Assembly: GCF_019048865.1 (NCBI RefSeq) | Contig: NZ_CP077604.1 | Location: 248,001-312,000 of the forward strand | Direction of reading: 5' to 3' | DNA from: Aquihabitans sp. G128 | GTDB taxonomy: Bacteria; Actinomycetota; Acidimicrobiia; Acidimicrobiales; Iamiaceae | Length of the DNA stretch: 64,000 bases | Shown here: positions 36,244-49,171 of the stretch, one piece after another | Layout: each line of letters begins with the position of its first letter | Numbering within the stretch: position 1 is the first letter of the stretch | Made by a program: the position numbers and the translations under genes | Notes under the pieces: generated by a model | Database searches by the model: none | What the model was told of the DNA's origin: nothing | What the model saw: the letters and a program-made list of their open reading frames with translations, nothing else

Positions 36244-38250
36244 GTGACCGAGCCCGTCGCCGTCGTCCACGTGGTGGCCAAGACCCACCTCGACCTGGGC
36301 TTCACCGCCCTGGCGGCCGAGGTCGCCCAGCAGTACGTCGACGACTTCTTCCCCCGTGCGGTGGCCGTCGGGCGGCAGCTGCGGGGTCGGGGCGGGCCCG
36401 AGCAGCTGGTGTGGACCACGGGGTCCTGGATCCTCGAGCACGCCCTGGCCACCGGCACCCCGGAGCAGCGGGCCGCGGTGGCCGCCGCGGTGGCCGACGG
36501 GCTCCTGGCCTGGCACGCCTTGCCCGTCACCACCCACACCGAGCTGATGGACGTCGACCTCGTCCGCACCGGGCTGGGCATCTCGGCGGAGCTCGACGCC
36601 CGGTTCGGCCGCACCACCACCGCCGCCAAGATGACCGACGTCCCGGGCCACACCCGCGGCCTGGTGCCGCTGCTCGCCGAAGCAGGGGTGACCTTCCTGC
36701 ACCTCGGCGTGAACCCGGCCTGGCCGGTGCCCGAGGTGCCCCCGACGTTCCGCTGGCGCTCGCCCGACGGCGCCGAGGTCGTGGTGGCCTACCAGCGGGG
36801 CGGCTACGGCGGCGAGGTCGTGGTCCCCGGCTGCGCCCACGTGCTGGCCTTCCTGCACACCGGCGACAACCTGGGCCCCCCGTCGGCCGACGACGTGGTG
36901 GCGGCCCACGCCGAGCTGGGATCGCGGTTCCCCGGCGCCGAGGTGCGGGCCTCCACCCTCGACGCCTTCGCCCGGGCCCTGGCGGCCAGCGGGGCGGTGG
37001 CCGCCCTCCCCGTGGTCACCGCCGAGATCGGCGATCCCTGGCTCTTCGGCGCCGGCAGCGACCCCCAGAAGCTGGCCGCCTACCGCTGGCTGCTCCGCCA
37101 TCGCCGCCGCCTGCCGGCCGCGGTGCCGACCGCCGATCGGGTCGCCGTCGATCGCGAGCTGCTGCTCGTGGCCGAGCACACGTGGGGCCTGGACCAGAAG
37201 GCGGCGCTGCCGGACACCGAGCGGTGGGACCGCGCCGGCCTGGCCGAGCTGCGGGCCACCCCCGAGGGCCGCCGGTTCGAGGCCTCGTGGGCCGAGCAGC
37301 GCGCCTACGTCGACGGCGCGGCCATTGCTCAGGTGGTCGAGGGGTCCGCGCCGCCGCTCGTCGATGGTCGCCACCGCATGGGAGCGGGTTGGGAGGCGGT
37401 CGCGCCCGGGGAGGCGATCACCACCGCTGCCTGGTCCCTGGCCGTCGACGGCACCGGATCGTTGGCCCACCTGGTGGAGGTGGCCACCGGTCGCGTGATC
37501 GCCGGCGTCGACCACCCGCTCGGCCGGGTCTCGTACCAATCGTTCGATGAGGGCGACTACGAGCGGTTCTACGCCGGCCTCGAACCCACCCCGGAGGACG
37601 ACTGGTGGGCCCGGTGGGACAACACCAAGCCCGGCATCGACGCCGCCGGCGCCACCTCGGCCACCTGGCACCCCGAGCTGGTCGGCGCCTGGCACCACGA
37701 CCACCTGGGCGAGGGCTCGCGCGGCCTGGTGGCCTGCTGCACCTTCGCCGGCGTGGCGACCGAGCGGCTGGGCGCCCCGCCGGAGCTCTGGACCGAGTGG
37801 CTCTGGAACGATGGGCCCGCGCTCGCAGGCGGCGCGGTGCTGCACGCTCGGCTGTGGTGGACGGCGAAGCCGGCCAACCGGCTGCCGGAGGCGCTGTGGT
37901 GGTCGTTCTCGCCCCTGGTGGCCGAGCCGGAGCGGTGGACCGTGGACAAGCTGGGCCAGTGGGTCTCGCCGCTCGACGTGGTGCGGCACGGCGGCCGGTC
38001 CCTGCACGCGGTCGGCGACGGTGGCCTCCGCTACGACGGCCGTGGCGGGCCGCTCCGGCTCGCCACCGACGACGCACCGCTGGTGGCACCCGGCCGTCCG
38101 AACCTGCTCGACGCCGACCCGCCGCTGCCGGACCTGGCCGGCGGCTTCCACGTCCTGCTGCTCGACAACTGCTGGGGCACCAACTTCCCCATGTGGAACG
38201 AGGGCCCGGCGTGCTTCCGGGCCCAGCTCTCCACTGCGCCCCCCGCCTGA
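36244..38250 (+). CDS. DUF5054 protein, alpha-mannosidase (GH38)-like
   Basis: 668 aa. Begins VVHVVAKTHLDLGFTALA, the same His-x-Asp start seen in GH38 alpha-mannosidases (HxDxxW variants), and later has TTHTELMDVDLVR and KMTDVPGHTRGLV; these match the DUF5054 family, which belongs to the same glycoside hydrolase/deacetylase barrel group. The C-terminal half is beta-rich, as in GH38. No signal peptide, so intracellular. The substrate is likely a glycan or glycoside, but no DUF5054 activity is known to me. Confidence 0.8.
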   Translation: MTEPVAVVHVVAKTHLDLGFTALAAEVAQQYVDDFFPRAVAVGRQLRGRGGPEQLVWTTGSWILEHALATGTPEQRAAVAAAVADGLLAWHALPVTTHTELMDVDLVRTGLGISAELDARFGRTTTAAKMTDVPGHTRGLVPLLAEAGVTFLHLGVNPAWPVPEVPPTFRWRSPDGAEVVVAYQRGGYGGEVVVPGCAHVLAFLHTGDNLGPPSADDVVAAHAELGSRFPGAEVRASTLDAFARALAASGAVAALPVVTAEIGDPWLFGAGSDPQKLAAYRWLLRHRRRLPAAVPTADRVAVDRELLLVAEHTWGLDQKAALPDTERWDRAGLAELRATPEGRRFEASWAEQRAYVDGAAIAQVVEGSAPPLVDGRHRMGAGWEAVAPGEAITTAAWSLAVDGTGSLAHLVEVATGRVIAGVDHPLGRVSYQSFDEGDYERFYAGLEPTPEDDWWARWDNTKPGIDAAGATSATWHPELVGAWHHDHLGEGSRGLVACCTFAGVATERLGAPPELWTEWLWNDGPALAGGAVLHARLWWTAKPANRLPEALWWSFSPLVAEPERWTVDKLGQWVSPLDVVRHGGRSLHAVGDGGLRYDGRGGPLRLATDDAPLVAPGRPNLLDADPPLPDLAGGFHVLLLDNCWGTNFPMWNEGPACFRAQLSTAPPA

Positions 38251-38296
38251 GCGCCGTCGCCGCCAGGGCGGTTGCGGTCAGGCCGGTGCCGCCGGG

Positions 38297-41212
<2,916 letters not shown>

Positions 41213-41219
41213 GGCTGGC

Positions 41220-41225
41220 ACGGTA
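41220..41225 (-). promoter_or_regulatory. -10 box of leaderless leuS promoter
   Basis: TACCGT on the minus strand, 7 nt before ATG 41212. Confidence 0.55.
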
Positions 41226-41327
41226 CTGCGCCGTCCGGATGGCCCTGAAGGCGAAACGGAGCGCCGTCGGGCGGCGGTCAGGTGACGAAGACGTAACGAC
41301 CCGCAGGTCACCGGGGTCGAAGCCTCG

Positions 41328-42986
41328 GTGACCCTCGCCACCCCCGTGCTGCCGCTGACCATCCCCGAGCGCCTCGCCCTCGCCGATCGCCGGGACGGCC
41401 TGGTCACCTTCATCGACGGCGACGACGCGCAGCCGGTGCGCTGGTCCGAGCTGCTGCAGGACGCCCGGGGCACCGCCGCCGACCTGGCGGCGCGAGGCGT
41501 CGGCCCCGGGTCCCACGTCGCCCTCCTCGGCCCGACCACCCGGGACCTGGTCACCACCATCGCCGCCAGCTGGCTGGCGGGCGCCACGGTCGTGGTGCTG
41601 CCGCTCCCCATGCGCATGTCGTCGATCGAGGAGTTCGTCGAGCAGACCCGGCGCCGCATCCTCGGCGCCGACACCGCCCTCCTGGTGGTCGACCCCGAGC
41701 TGGCCCCGTTCCTCGAGGCGCAGCCCGGTGACCCGCTGACGCTCGGCTACGACGACCTCCGCGGCGACCCGGCGGCCTACGTGGCCCCGGCCCCGGACCC
41801 GGAGGCGCTGGCCATCCTGCAGTTCACCAGCGGGTCCACGTCCGACCCCAAGGGCGTCATGCTCCCGCACCGCACGGTGCTGGCCAACGTCGACGCCATC
41901 GCCGAGGCCCTCGTCCTGGACCCCGAGGTCGACGTGGCCGTGTCGTGGCTGCCGCTCTACCACGACATGGGCCTGGTGGGGATCCTCACCTCGGCCATGG
42001 TGCGCGGCGTCGACCTGGTGCTCGCCGGTCCGCAGACGTTCATGGCCAGCCCGGCCCGCTGGGTCGGCTGGCTGTCCACCTACGGCGGCACCATCACCGC
42101 CGGGCCGAACTTCTCGTGGGTCCTGGCCGCCCGGGCCCTCAAGCGGCTCGACGGCCTCGACCTCTCGCCCCTGCGGGTGGCGCTCAACGGCGCCGAGCCC
42201 GTCGACCCGGCCACCGTCGCCAACCTGGTCGAGGCCGGCGCCCGCCACGGGCTGCGCGCCGGTGCGGTGTTCCCGGCCTTCGGCATGGCCGAGGTGGCCA
42301 TCGCCGGGACCTTCCCGGCGCCCATGTCCGGCCTGCGGGTCGACGCGGTCGACCAGCGGGTGCTGGAGACCGAGCGCTACGCCGCACCGGTCGACCAGGG
42401 CGCCGACGGGTCGAAGGCGTTCGCCCGCTTGGGCACCGCGGTGCCCGGGCTGGAGATCCGGGTGGTCGACCCCGACTCCGGCGCCGTGCGCCAGGACCGC
42501 GAGGTCGGCGAGCTGCAGATCCGGGGCACCTCGGTGATGACCGGCTACTACCGCCGCCCCGACGCCACCGCGGCGGCCTTCGACGGCGACTGGTTCCGCA
42601 CCGGTGACCTCGCGTACCTCATCGACGGCGAGCTGGTCCTCTGCGGGCGCATCAAGGACGTGATCATCGTGGCCGGGCGCAACGTCTTCCCCGAGGACGT
42701 CGAGCGCAGCGTCGCCGAGGTCGAAGGGGTCCGGGCCGGCAACGTCATCGCCTTCGGCGTCGAGGGTCGGCGCCGCGAGGGCGTGGTGGTGGTGGCCGAG
42801 GCCCGCTCCGACGACCTGGCCGCCGTGCGGGGCTTCGTCCACGCCTGCGTGCGCGACGTCACCGGCCTCGCCGCCGACGACGTCGTCCTCGTGCTCCCGG
42901 GCACCCTGCCCAAGACCAGCAGCGGCAAGGTGCAGCGCTCGCTGTGCCGGGACCGCTACCTGGGCGAGGAGCTCCAGCCCGCCTGA
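41328..42986 (+). CDS. Fatty-acyl-AMP ligase-like AMP-binding protein
   Basis: 552 aa; GTG 41328. P-loop [68 protein letters not shown], and the C-terminal Lys in [22 protein letters not shown] and the AFGMAE segment are typical of fatty-acyl-AMP ligases (FAALs), which load long-chain acyl-adenylates onto an acyl carrier protein rather than CoA. No carrier protein or PKS is close by. Could also be a long-chain acyl-CoA synthetase; the FAAL-specific insertion cannot be verified by eye. Confidence 0.85.
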   Translation: MTLATPVLPLTIPERLALADRRDGLVTFIDGDDAQPVRWSELLQDARGTAADLAARGVGPGSHVALLGPTTRDLVTTIAASWLAGATVVVLPLPMRMSSIEEFVEQTRRRILGADTALLVVDPELAPFLEAQPGDPLTLGYDDLRGDPAAYVAPAPDPEALAILQFTSGSTSDPKGVMLPHRTVLANVDAIAEALVLDPEVDVAVSWLPLYHDMGLVGILTSAMVRGVDLVLAGPQTFMASPARWVGWLSTYGGTITAGPNFSWVLAARALKRLDGLDLSPLRVALNGAEPVDPATVANLVEAGARHGLRAGAVFPAFGMAEVAIAGTFPAPMSGLRVDAVDQRVLETERYAAPVDQGADGSKAFARLGTAVPGLEIRVVDPDSGAVRQDREVGELQIRGTSVMTGYYRRPDATAAAFDGDWFRTGDLAYLIDGELVLCGRIKDVIIVAGRNVFPEDVERSVAEVEGVRAGNVIAFGVEGRRREGVVVVAEARSDDLAAVRGFVHACVRDVTGLAADDVVLVLPGTLPKTSSGKVQRSLCRDRYLGEELQPA

Positions 42987-43127
42987 GCCGCCGGCACGGG
43001 GTCCCGTAGCCCGGCACCGTTCTGGCGCCACCGGGGTGGGGGAAGGGGGTGGACCCGCAGGTCGGGGGACGTGGCTAGCGTCCTCCGCCGAGCGAGCTGC
43101 TCCCCAGCCGACCACCCGAGGACCACG

Positions 43128-43502
43128 ATGCCCACCCACGCCGAGCTCCGGATCCCCACCGATCCCCGCCTCCTGCGCGTCGCCCGGGTCACCGCGGCCG
43201 CGGTGGCGGCCGAGCTGCCCTACACCGTGCAGGACATCGAGGACCTCCGCGTGGCGGTCGACGAGCTGGCCGCTGCGGCCATCGACGGCTGCGGGCCCGA
43301 CGGCTCCCTCGAGCTGCGCTTCGAGGTCAGCGACGACGAGCTGGTCGTCTCGGGGCGGGTGCCCGGCGCCGGTGCCCCCACCGAGCTGCACCCGGTCGCC
43401 GTCGACCTGCTCGGCCTCGTGGCCAACGGCCACTCGCTCGGCGTCGACGGCGACGACCGGGTGTTCTCGTTCACCAAGCGCTCGGGCGCGACCGCCCCGT
43501 GA
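43128..43502 (+). CDS. Anti-sigma regulatory protein, RsbW/HATPase_c-like (degenerate)
   Basis: 124 aa; ATG 43128. The histidine-kinase-like ATPase fold typical of RsbW is visible: an N-terminal strand pair, DIEDLRVAVDELAAAAID at the N-box place, and a C-terminal Arg/Lys region. The N-box Asn is Ala and no DxGxG box can be seen, so ATP binding or kinase activity may be lost. Its stop overlaps the sigma gene start by GTGA, the normal arrangement of an anti-sigma factor and its sigma. Confidence 0.78.
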   Translation: MPTHAELRIPTDPRLLRVARVTAAAVAAELPYTVQDIEDLRVAVDELAAAAIDGCGPDGSLELRFEVSDDELVVSGRVPGAGAPTELHPVAVDLLGLVANGHSLGVDGDDRVFSFTKRSGATAP

Positions 43503-44275
43503 CCGGAGAGTCCTCCGAGCTGCTCGACCTGTTCCGCCGCTACCGCGAGACGGGCGACCGCCGGGTCCGCAACGACATCGTGGAGCGCCACCGGCACCTC
43601 GCCGACCGCTACGCCCGCCGCTACCGCGCCCGCGGCATCCCGGTCGAGGACCTGCGCCAGACCGCTCTGCTGGCCATGGTGCGCGCCGTCGACCGCTTCG
43701 ACCCCGACCAGGGCGTCACGTTCGCCACGTTCGCCAGCCGCACCATGGACGGCGAGCTCAAGCGGGCCCTGCGCGACAAGGCGTGGGCCGTCCGCCCGCC
43801 GCGCGCCGCCCAGGAGCGCCACCTCGCCCTGCGCAAGCGCGAAGAGGAGCTCACCCACTCGCTGGGCCGGGCGCCCACCGTGACGGAGCTGGCCAAGGCG
43901 CTCGACGTCACCATCGACGAGGTCCTCGAGGCCATCGAGGCGGGTGGCGCCCGCACGGCCGGCGGCATCACCCGCACCAACGACGACGGCGCCGTGGTGG
44001 AGGCCGACGACCTGCTCTCGGTGGGCGAGACCGGCTACGGCCGCGTCGACGACCGCATGCTCGTGGCCGAGCTGCTGGAGCAGCTCGGCGAGCGCGAGCG
44101 CGAGGTGATCCGCCTGCGGTTCTTCGAGCGCCTCGGCCAGGAGGAGATCGCCCAGCGGGTGGGCGTCAGCCAGAGCTACCTGTCTCGCTTGCTGCGGCGG
44201 ATCCTGCTCGACCTGCGCGAGAAGGTGGGCGAGCTGCCCGAGGGCTTCCTCGACCCCACCCTCAGCGACGACTGA
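43499..44275 (+). CDS. RNA polymerase sigma factor, SigF/SigB type (group 3)
   Basis: 258 aa; no region 1. Region 2 contains RRYRARGIPVEDLRQTALLAMVRAVDRFDPDQGVTFATFA, region 3 LTHSLGRAPTVTELAKALDV and region 4 REREVIRLRFFERLGQEEIAQRVGVSQSYLSRLLRRI. These match stress and sporulation sigmas of Gram-positive bacteria. Directs RNA polymerase to a stress or development regulon when released from the anti-sigma factor. Coupled to the upstream RsbW-like gene. Confidence 0.94.
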   Translation: MTGESSELLDLFRRYRETGDRRVRNDIVERHRHLADRYARRYRARGIPVEDLRQTALLAMVRAVDRFDPDQGVTFATFASRTMDGELKRALRDKAWAVRPPRAAQERHLALRKREEELTHSLGRAPTVTELAKALDVTIDEVLEAIEAGGARTAGGITRTNDDGAVVEADDLLSVGETGYGRVDDRMLVAELLEQLGEREREVIRLRFFERLGQEEIAQRVGVSQSYLSRLLRRILLDLREKVGELPEGFLDPTLSDD

Positions 44276-44300
44276 ACCTCGGCTCGACCGTCCCGTCCGC

Positions 44301-45743
44301 TCAGTGGGCGGGGGAGAGGTCCTTGGGCTTCACCGTGCCGTTGCCGACCGGGTAGTACGGGTCGCCGTCGCTCAAGGTGTCGAGGGTGCTGCTCGACACC
44401 GACTCCGACGCCTCGAGACCCCGCAGGATCCGCTTCTCGGACACGCTGAGCAGGCCGTCCTCCAGGAAGTGGGCCTTGATGAGCTTGATCTTGCCGGCGG
44501 TGATCCCGTCAACGGCGGCGAGGGCCACCTCCTGGGTGCAGTTGCCGCTGTCGGCGTTCACGCCGCAGGCGTCGATCACGTCGACCGCGGTGCCCACGAG
44601 CACCACGCCGCCGGCCACCCGCACGATGGTCCCGGGGATCTGGCCACCGGGGACCAACATGGCGCCGGTGCCCACCCAGACGGCGACGTCGGCGGCGTCG
44701 TCGACGGCACCCTTGAACTTGTCCCAGCCGGTCATCTGGTAGATCGGCGTGGGCCCGTGGAGCCCGGAGTGGGTGAGCGCCAGCAGCATCGCCTCGTCGA
44801 ACCGGCTGGAGCTGCCGTCCTCGTAGTCGTCGAGCAGGCGGTCGTAGTAGTCGGCGCTGAAGAAGCCACGCTCGCCCTTCTGGTCGAGCTGGTCCATCAG
44901 CGTCTCCGCGGAGTACTCCCGGTACTGGCGCTGGCGGGCGAGCGTCTTCTGCGCCCACTCGTCGGGGTCCATGCCGTCGGGGGCGGGCGGGACCACGCCG
45001 AGCACCACGTCCTGGTCGAGCCAGTTCCCGAGCACCTCGGCGGCGTCGTCGTCGAGGGCGTGCTGGATGCCGGCAAGCATCGCCGGGTCCCAGTCGGTCA
45101 TGCCGAAGCCGTTCAGCCCGCCGTCGTCGCCGATGGACATCTTGGAGGTCTCGAACTCGTCGGCGACGTCGGTGATGCTCTGGCCGCGGCGGATGAGGTA
45201 GTCGATGAGCAGCGGGTTCTTCAGGTCGCCCGGGTCGATGAGGCCCTCGTCGAGCAGGCTGGAGAGCTGGTCGCGGATGGTGTCGGGGTCGGCGGCCTGG
45301 CCCCGCTGGGTGGCCAGCTCGCTCATGATGTCGGGGAGGTCCCCCACCTCGACCCGGTAGGCCGGGTTGCCCGCCTTGGCCTGGAGGAACATGGCGAGCA
45401 GACCGGGATCGATCCCGTCGATGGCGTTCAGCTGGTCGTCACCGTTGGCGTCGAGCTGGTGCAGCGCGGCGGCGAACCCGCGAGCGGCGTTGCACGTGTC
45501 CTGCAGCCCCTGGAACGCGGCGCCGATCTCGAAGAGGCGGTTGGGCGGCAGCTCGTAGCTGGGGTCGATGGGCTGGTCGGCCAGCGCCATCAGCGCGGCG
45601 TTGTAGCGGGCGATCTCCTGGCTGGCGCCGTGGGCCGACGCCCGCACGTCCTGGGTGAACGCCACCAGGGCGTGGGGGTCGGCGGCGATCAGCGTGGGCC
45701 CCGGATCGGTGGGGCTGCCCCCGTCACCGGCCGGTCGGGTCAC
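44301..45743 (-). CDS. Large helical protein with glycine-rich membrane segment, T7SS-substrate-like
   Basis: 480 aa; no family recognised with confidence. GTG at 45743 overlaps the stop of the small helical partner (GTGA). Residues about 20-95 are helical (VAFTQDVRASAHGASQEIARYNAAL) and 98-109 read DANGDDQLNAID, a canonical EF-hand-like calcium loop. A long acidic helical middle follows; 352-392 is a Gly/Val-rich hydrophobic segment of the kind found before toxin domains; the last 90 residues carry Cys393 and Cys402. The pairing of a small helical protein and a large helical one with a hydrophobic turn resembles WXG100/LXG-type secreted effectors, but no ESX gene is near and no toxin fold is seen. 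Confidence 0.65.
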   Translation of the reverse strand: MTRPAGDGGSPTDPGPTLIAADPHALVAFTQDVRASAHGASQEIARYNAALMALADQPIDPSYELPPNRLFEIGAAFQGLQDTCNAARGFAAALHQLDANGDDQLNAIDGIDPGLLAMFLQAKAGNPAYRVEVGDLPDIMSELATQRGQAADPDTIRDQLSSLLDEGLIDPGDLKNPLLIDYLIRRGQSITDVADEFETSKMSIGDDGGLNGFGMTDWDPAMLAGIQHALDDDAAEVLGNWLDQDVVLGVVPPAPDGMDPDEWAQKTLARQRQYREYSAETLMDQLDQKGERGFFSADYYDRLLDDYEDGSSSRFDEAMLLALTHSGLHGPTPIYQMTGWDKFKGAVDDAADVAVWVGTGAMLVPGGQIPGTIVRVAGGVVLVGTAVDVIDACGVNADSGNCTQEVALAAVDGITAGKIKLIKAHFLEDGLLSVSEKRILRGLEASESVSSSTLDTLSDGDPYYPVGNGTVKPKDLSPAH

Positions 45744-46141
45744 GACGCCGCCTTCGCGGCCTGGTCCTGGCGGGCCTGCCACGTCGCCAGCTCGGTCGCC
45801 CACTCGTCCTTGCGGTCCTGCGCCTTGTAGATCTGGGACCGGAGCAGGGCAAGGTCGGCCGCCAGGCGCGACGAGGGCCCGCGGCCGACGTCGAACAGGT
45901 GGTCCCGGGCCTCGGCGTACTGGATGCGCAGCGCCTCGCGGAACTGCCCCGAGAAGGCCGGGGTGAACAGGGCCTCGGCGTAGGCGTCCTGCTGGATCGA
46001 CACCGTGCCCAGCGCGTCGAGGAGCGCCTCCATGGCCGCCACCGCCGCGTGGGCCTCGGCGAACGGGAAGACCGGCGGGACCGGACGGGGATCGCTCGGG
46101 ATCGGCTCGGGGACGGGTGGCACGGTGGTGAAGGTACCCAC
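45740..46141 (-). CDS. Small helical protein, WXG100-like partner
   Basis: 133 aa; GTG at 46141. Begins with a Pro-rich leader, then two long amphipathic helices joined at FSGQFREALR, which sits where WXG100 proteins have the Trp-x-Gly turn (no Trp here). The C-terminal helix ends with ELATWQARQDQAAKAAS. Stops within the start codon of the 480-aa gene, so they are made in a coupled way. Function unknown; a chaperone or co-secreted partner is an inference from layout only. Confidence 0.6.
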   Translation of the reverse strand: MGTFTTVPPVPEPIPSDPRPVPPVFPFAEAHAAVAAMEALLDALGTVSIQQDAYAEALFTPAFSGQFREALRIQYAEARDHLFDVGRGPSSRLAADLALLRSQIYKAQDRKDEWATELATWQARQDQAAKAAS

Positions 46142-46184
46142 CGCAGCGCCGTCGGAGGATGGGGCACGGTGCCCAACCCTCGGG

Positions 46185-46517
46185 CTACTCGACGCTGATG
46201 AGCTCGCCCAGGCCGGTGATGTCGAGCAGGCGCTGGGTGTTGGCCGATGGGCCACGGAGGGCCAGCTCGCCGCCGCGGTCGGCCAGGGACTGGCGGGCCG
46301 TCACGAAGACCCGGAGGCCGGAGGAGTCGAGGAACGTGAGACCCGTGAGGTCGAGGACCACCCGGTCGACCGTCCCGTCGCCGAGCAGGCCGTCGATGGC
46401 CTCCTCGAGCTGCGGGGCGGTGGCGGGGTCCAGCTCACCGACCAGGGTGATGGTCGAGGTCGCTCCGGGGGCCACGTCGAGGTCGAGCAGCGCGGTTCGA
46501 GGGGCGTCATCAGGCAC
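46185..46517 (-). CDS. STAS-domain anti-sigma factor antagonist
   Basis: 110 aa; GTG 46517 chosen with a -10 box 6 nt upstream. SpoIIAA/RsbV fold: [35 protein letters not shown] with the phosphorylatable Ser in DSSGL. In its unphosphorylated form it should bind the RsbW-like protein and release the sigma. The gene is 1.9 kb from the sigma operon and reads the other way. Confidence 0.93.
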   Translation of the reverse strand: MPDDAPRTALLDLDVAPGATSTITLVGELDPATAPQLEEAIDGLLGDGTVDRVVLDLTGLTFLDSSGLRVFVTARQSLADRGGELALRGPSANTQRLLDITGLGELISVE

Positions 46518-46523
46518 GAGAGG

Positions 46524-46529
46524 ATCGTA
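46524..46529 (-). promoter_or_regulatory. -10 box of leaderless STAS promoter
   Basis: TACGAT on the minus strand, 6 nt before GTG 46517. Confidence 0.45.
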
Positions 46530-46643
46530 GACGGCCGTCGGCCGCCCCCGACCCAGCCGACGCCCGATCACCCGTTGAGGTGACCTCTGGCGTGCGGGTC
46601 GAGGAAGTCGCTCCCGGGTGCACCGGGTGGCAGGGGCGTGGGA

Positions 46644-46649
46644 TACGGT
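46644..46649 (+). promoter_or_regulatory. -10 box of leaderless ctaC promoter
   Basis: TACGGT, 6 nt before ATG 46656. Confidence 0.5.
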
Positions 46650-46655
46650 CGGTCC

Positions 46656-47486
46656 ATGGCTGCCCCCGGCCGTCGACCACGGTCGACCCGGGTCCTGACC
46701 AGCGCCGCGGCGCTGGGTGGGACCCTGCTCCTCTCGTCCTGCCAGCTGCCCCGCTTCGGTGCGCCCGAGCCGGCGAGCGACCAGGGCGGCCACACGCTCG
46801 GGCTCTGGCAGGGGTTCTTCGTCGCCGCCATCGTCGTCACCCTGTTCGTGTGGGTGCCCCTGGCCTTCGTGCTGCTCAAGTACCGCCGCACCCGCCGGGC
46901 CCGTCGGGGCGACGCCTCCATGCCGAGCCAGAAGGCCTACAACATCCCGATGGAGATCGGGTACACGGTGGTCCCGGTGCTCATCGTGGCCGTGCTGTTC
47001 TTCTTCAGCGTGCGCACCGAGCACGAGGTCACCGCCGTCTCGAAGGCCCCGGCGGTGCGCGTCGAGGTCATCGGCTTCCAGTGGGGCTGGCAGTTCCGCT
47101 ACCTCGGCGAGGGCTTCACGGTCGACGCCCCGCCCGGCGAGAAGCCGCAGCTGGTGCTGCCCATCGGGGCCTCCACCAACCTCAAGCTGGTGTCGACCGA
47201 CGTGAACCACTCGTTCTGGGTGCCCGACTTCCTGTCGAAGCGGGACCTGATCCCGGGCGTCGACAACGAGATCACCGTGACGCCCAACCGGGCCGGCACC
47301 TTCGAGGGGCGCTGCGCGGAGTTCTGCGGCCTCGACCACTGGAAGATGGGGTTCACCGTGCGCATCGTCCCGCAGGCCCAGTTCGACTCGTGGCTGGCCG
47401 AGCAGAAGGCGGCGGGCGGCACCGCCAGCGCCATCCCGCCCACCACCGCCACCACCAGCGACACCAGCGAGGGGAGCGGCGGATGA
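46656..47486 (+). CDS. ctaC: Cytochrome c oxidase subunit II (lipoprotein, CuA site)
   Basis: 276 aa. Lipobox LSSC near residue 27-30, two transmembrane segments (about 49-73 and 95-117), then the CuA domain with His in [10 protein letters not shown] and [12 protein letters not shown] (two Cys, His, Met). FQWGWQF is present before the domain. Accepts electrons from cytochrome c (here probably directly from diheme QcrC) and passes them to subunit I. Its stop overlaps ctaD by ATGA. Confidence 0.95.
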   Translation: MAAPGRRPRSTRVLTSAAALGGTLLLSSCQLPRFGAPEPASDQGGHTLGLWQGFFVAAIVVTLFVWVPLAFVLLKYRRTRRARRGDASMPSQKAYNIPMEIGYTVVPVLIVAVLFFFSVRTEHEVTAVSKAPAVRVEVIGFQWGWQFRYLGEGFTVDAPPGEKPQLVLPIGASTNLKLVSTDVNHSFWVPDFLSKRDLIPGVDNEITVTPNRAGTFEGRCAEFCGLDHWKMGFTVRIVPQAQFDSWLAEQKAAGGTASAIPPTTATTSDTSEGSGG

Positions 47487-49171
47487 CCGCCCTCGACGAC
47501 CCGGCCACCCTGCCGATCGACGCCACCTACGACCCCGCCGGCCGCCTCGGCGAGCCCCGGCCGGCGAACGGGCTGCTCGCCTTCCTCACGAGCACCGACC
47601 ACAAGCGCATCGGCATCTCGTACATGGTGACGGCGTTCGGCTTCTACCTGATCGGCGGGGCCCTGGCCATGGGCATCCGGGCCGAGCTGGCCGAGCCGGG
47701 CACCCAGATCGTGGGCGAGGGGCGCTACAACGAGCTGTTCACCATGCACGGCAGCGTGATGCTGTTCCTGTTCCTGGGCCCGTTCGCGTTCGGCCTGGCG
47801 AACTACCTGGTGCCGCTGCAGATCGGCGCCAAGGACATGGCGTTCCCCCGGCTGAACGCCCTGAGCTACTGGTTCTACCTGTTCGGCGGCCTCACGATGC
47901 TGTCCGGCTTCCTCACCGCCGACGGCGCCGCCGACTTCGGCTGGACGGGCTACACGCCGCTGTCGTCCATCGTGCGGTCGCCGTCGCCCGGCGCCGACCT
48001 CTGGCTGCTCGCCATCGTGCTGACCGGCCTCTCGGGCGTGCTGACCGCGGTCAACATCGTGGCCACGGTGATCTCCATGCGAGCACCCGGCATGACCATG
48101 TTCCGCATGCCGATCTTCACCTGGAACATGCTGGTCACCAGCCTCCTGGTGCTCATCGCCTTCCCGGTGCTCACCTCGGCTGGCGCCATGCTCTTCGTGG
48201 ACCGCCACCTCGGCGGCCACATCTTCGACGCCGCCCAGGGCGGGGTGCCGGTGCTGTGGCAGCACCTGTTCTGGTTCTTCGGCCACCCGGAGGTGTACAT
48301 CCTCGTGCTGCCCTACTTCGGGGTGGTCACCGAGGTCCTGCCGGTGTTCAGTCGGCGGCCGGTCTTCGGCTACGCCGGGCTGGTCTTCGCCACCATCGCC
48401 ATCGGCGCGCTGTCGGTGGGGGTGTGGGCCCACCACATGTTCGCCACCGGGGCGGTGCTGCTGCCCTTCTTCACCGGCTTCTCCATGCTCATCGCCGTGC
48501 CCACCGGCGTGAAGCTGTTCAACTGGATCGGCACGCTCTGGGGCGGTGACATCGAGTTCACGACGCCGCTGCTCTTCGCGGTGGGCTTCATGTTCACCTT
48601 CGTGCTGGGCGGCGTCACCGGCGTCATGCTCGCGGCCGCCCCGATCGACTTCCACGTCACCGACAGCTACTTCGTGGTCGCCCACATGCACTACGTGCTC
48701 TTCGGCGGCTCGGTGCTGGCCCTCTACGCCGGCATCTACTACTGGTTCCCGAAGTTCACGGGCCGGACGCTGCACGAGGGCTGGGGCAAGCTCCACTTCT
48801 GGCTGACCCTGGTGGGCTTCCACCTCACCTTCATGGTCCAGCACGTGCTCGGCCTCGAGGGCATGCCCCGCCGGGTGGCCGACTACTACCCGGGCGACGG
48901 GTTCACCTTCCTGAACCAGGTCTCCACCGCCGGCGCCTTCCTGCTCGGGGCCTCCACGTTCCCGTTCCTCTGGAACGTGTGGCGCACGCTCAAGCTGAAG
49001 CGGGGCGAGCTGGCGCCGCCGAACCCATGGGAGGGCCACACCCTCGAGTGGGCCGCCACCTCGCCGCCGCACCCGCACAACTTCACCGAGCCGCTGCCGC
49101 CCATCCGCTCCAACCGGCCGGTGTGGGACGAGCTGCACCCCGAGCACACCGAAGGCGGCCACCGTGGCTGA
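47483..49171 (+). CDS. ctaD: Cytochrome c oxidase subunit I
   Basis: 562 aa, 12 transmembrane segments. Heme a ligand in [13 protein letters not shown], CuB/heme a3 site [17 protein letters not shown] (cross-linked His and Tyr), [10 protein letters not shown] with the two His, and HMHYVLFGG. Proton-pumping heme-copper oxidase of type A. ATG 47483 overlaps the ctaC stop; the end overlaps ctaF. Confidence 0.97.
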   Translation: MTALDDPATLPIDATYDPAGRLGEPRPANGLLAFLTSTDHKRIGISYMVTAFGFYLIGGALAMGIRAELAEPGTQIVGEGRYNELFTMHGSVMLFLFLGPFAFGLANYLVPLQIGAKDMAFPRLNALSYWFYLFGGLTMLSGFLTADGAADFGWTGYTPLSSIVRSPSPGADLWLLAIVLTGLSGVLTAVNIVATVISMRAPGMTMFRMPIFTWNMLVTSLLVLIAFPVLTSAGAMLFVDRHLGGHIFDAAQGGVPVLWQHLFWFFGHPEVYILVLPYFGVVTEVLPVFSRRPVFGYAGLVFATIAIGALSVGVWAHHMFATGAVLLPFFTGFSMLIAVPTGVKLFNWIGTLWGGDIEFTTPLLFAVGFMFTFVLGGVTGVMLAAAPIDFHVTDSYFVVAHMHYVLFGGSVLALYAGIYYWFPKFTGRTLHEGWGKLHFWLTLVGFHLTFMVQHVLGLEGMPRRVADYYPGDGFTFLNQVSTAGAFLLGASTFPFLWNVWRTLKLKRGELAPPNPWEGHTLEWAATSPPHPHNFTEPLPPIRSNRPVWDELHPEHTEGGHRG

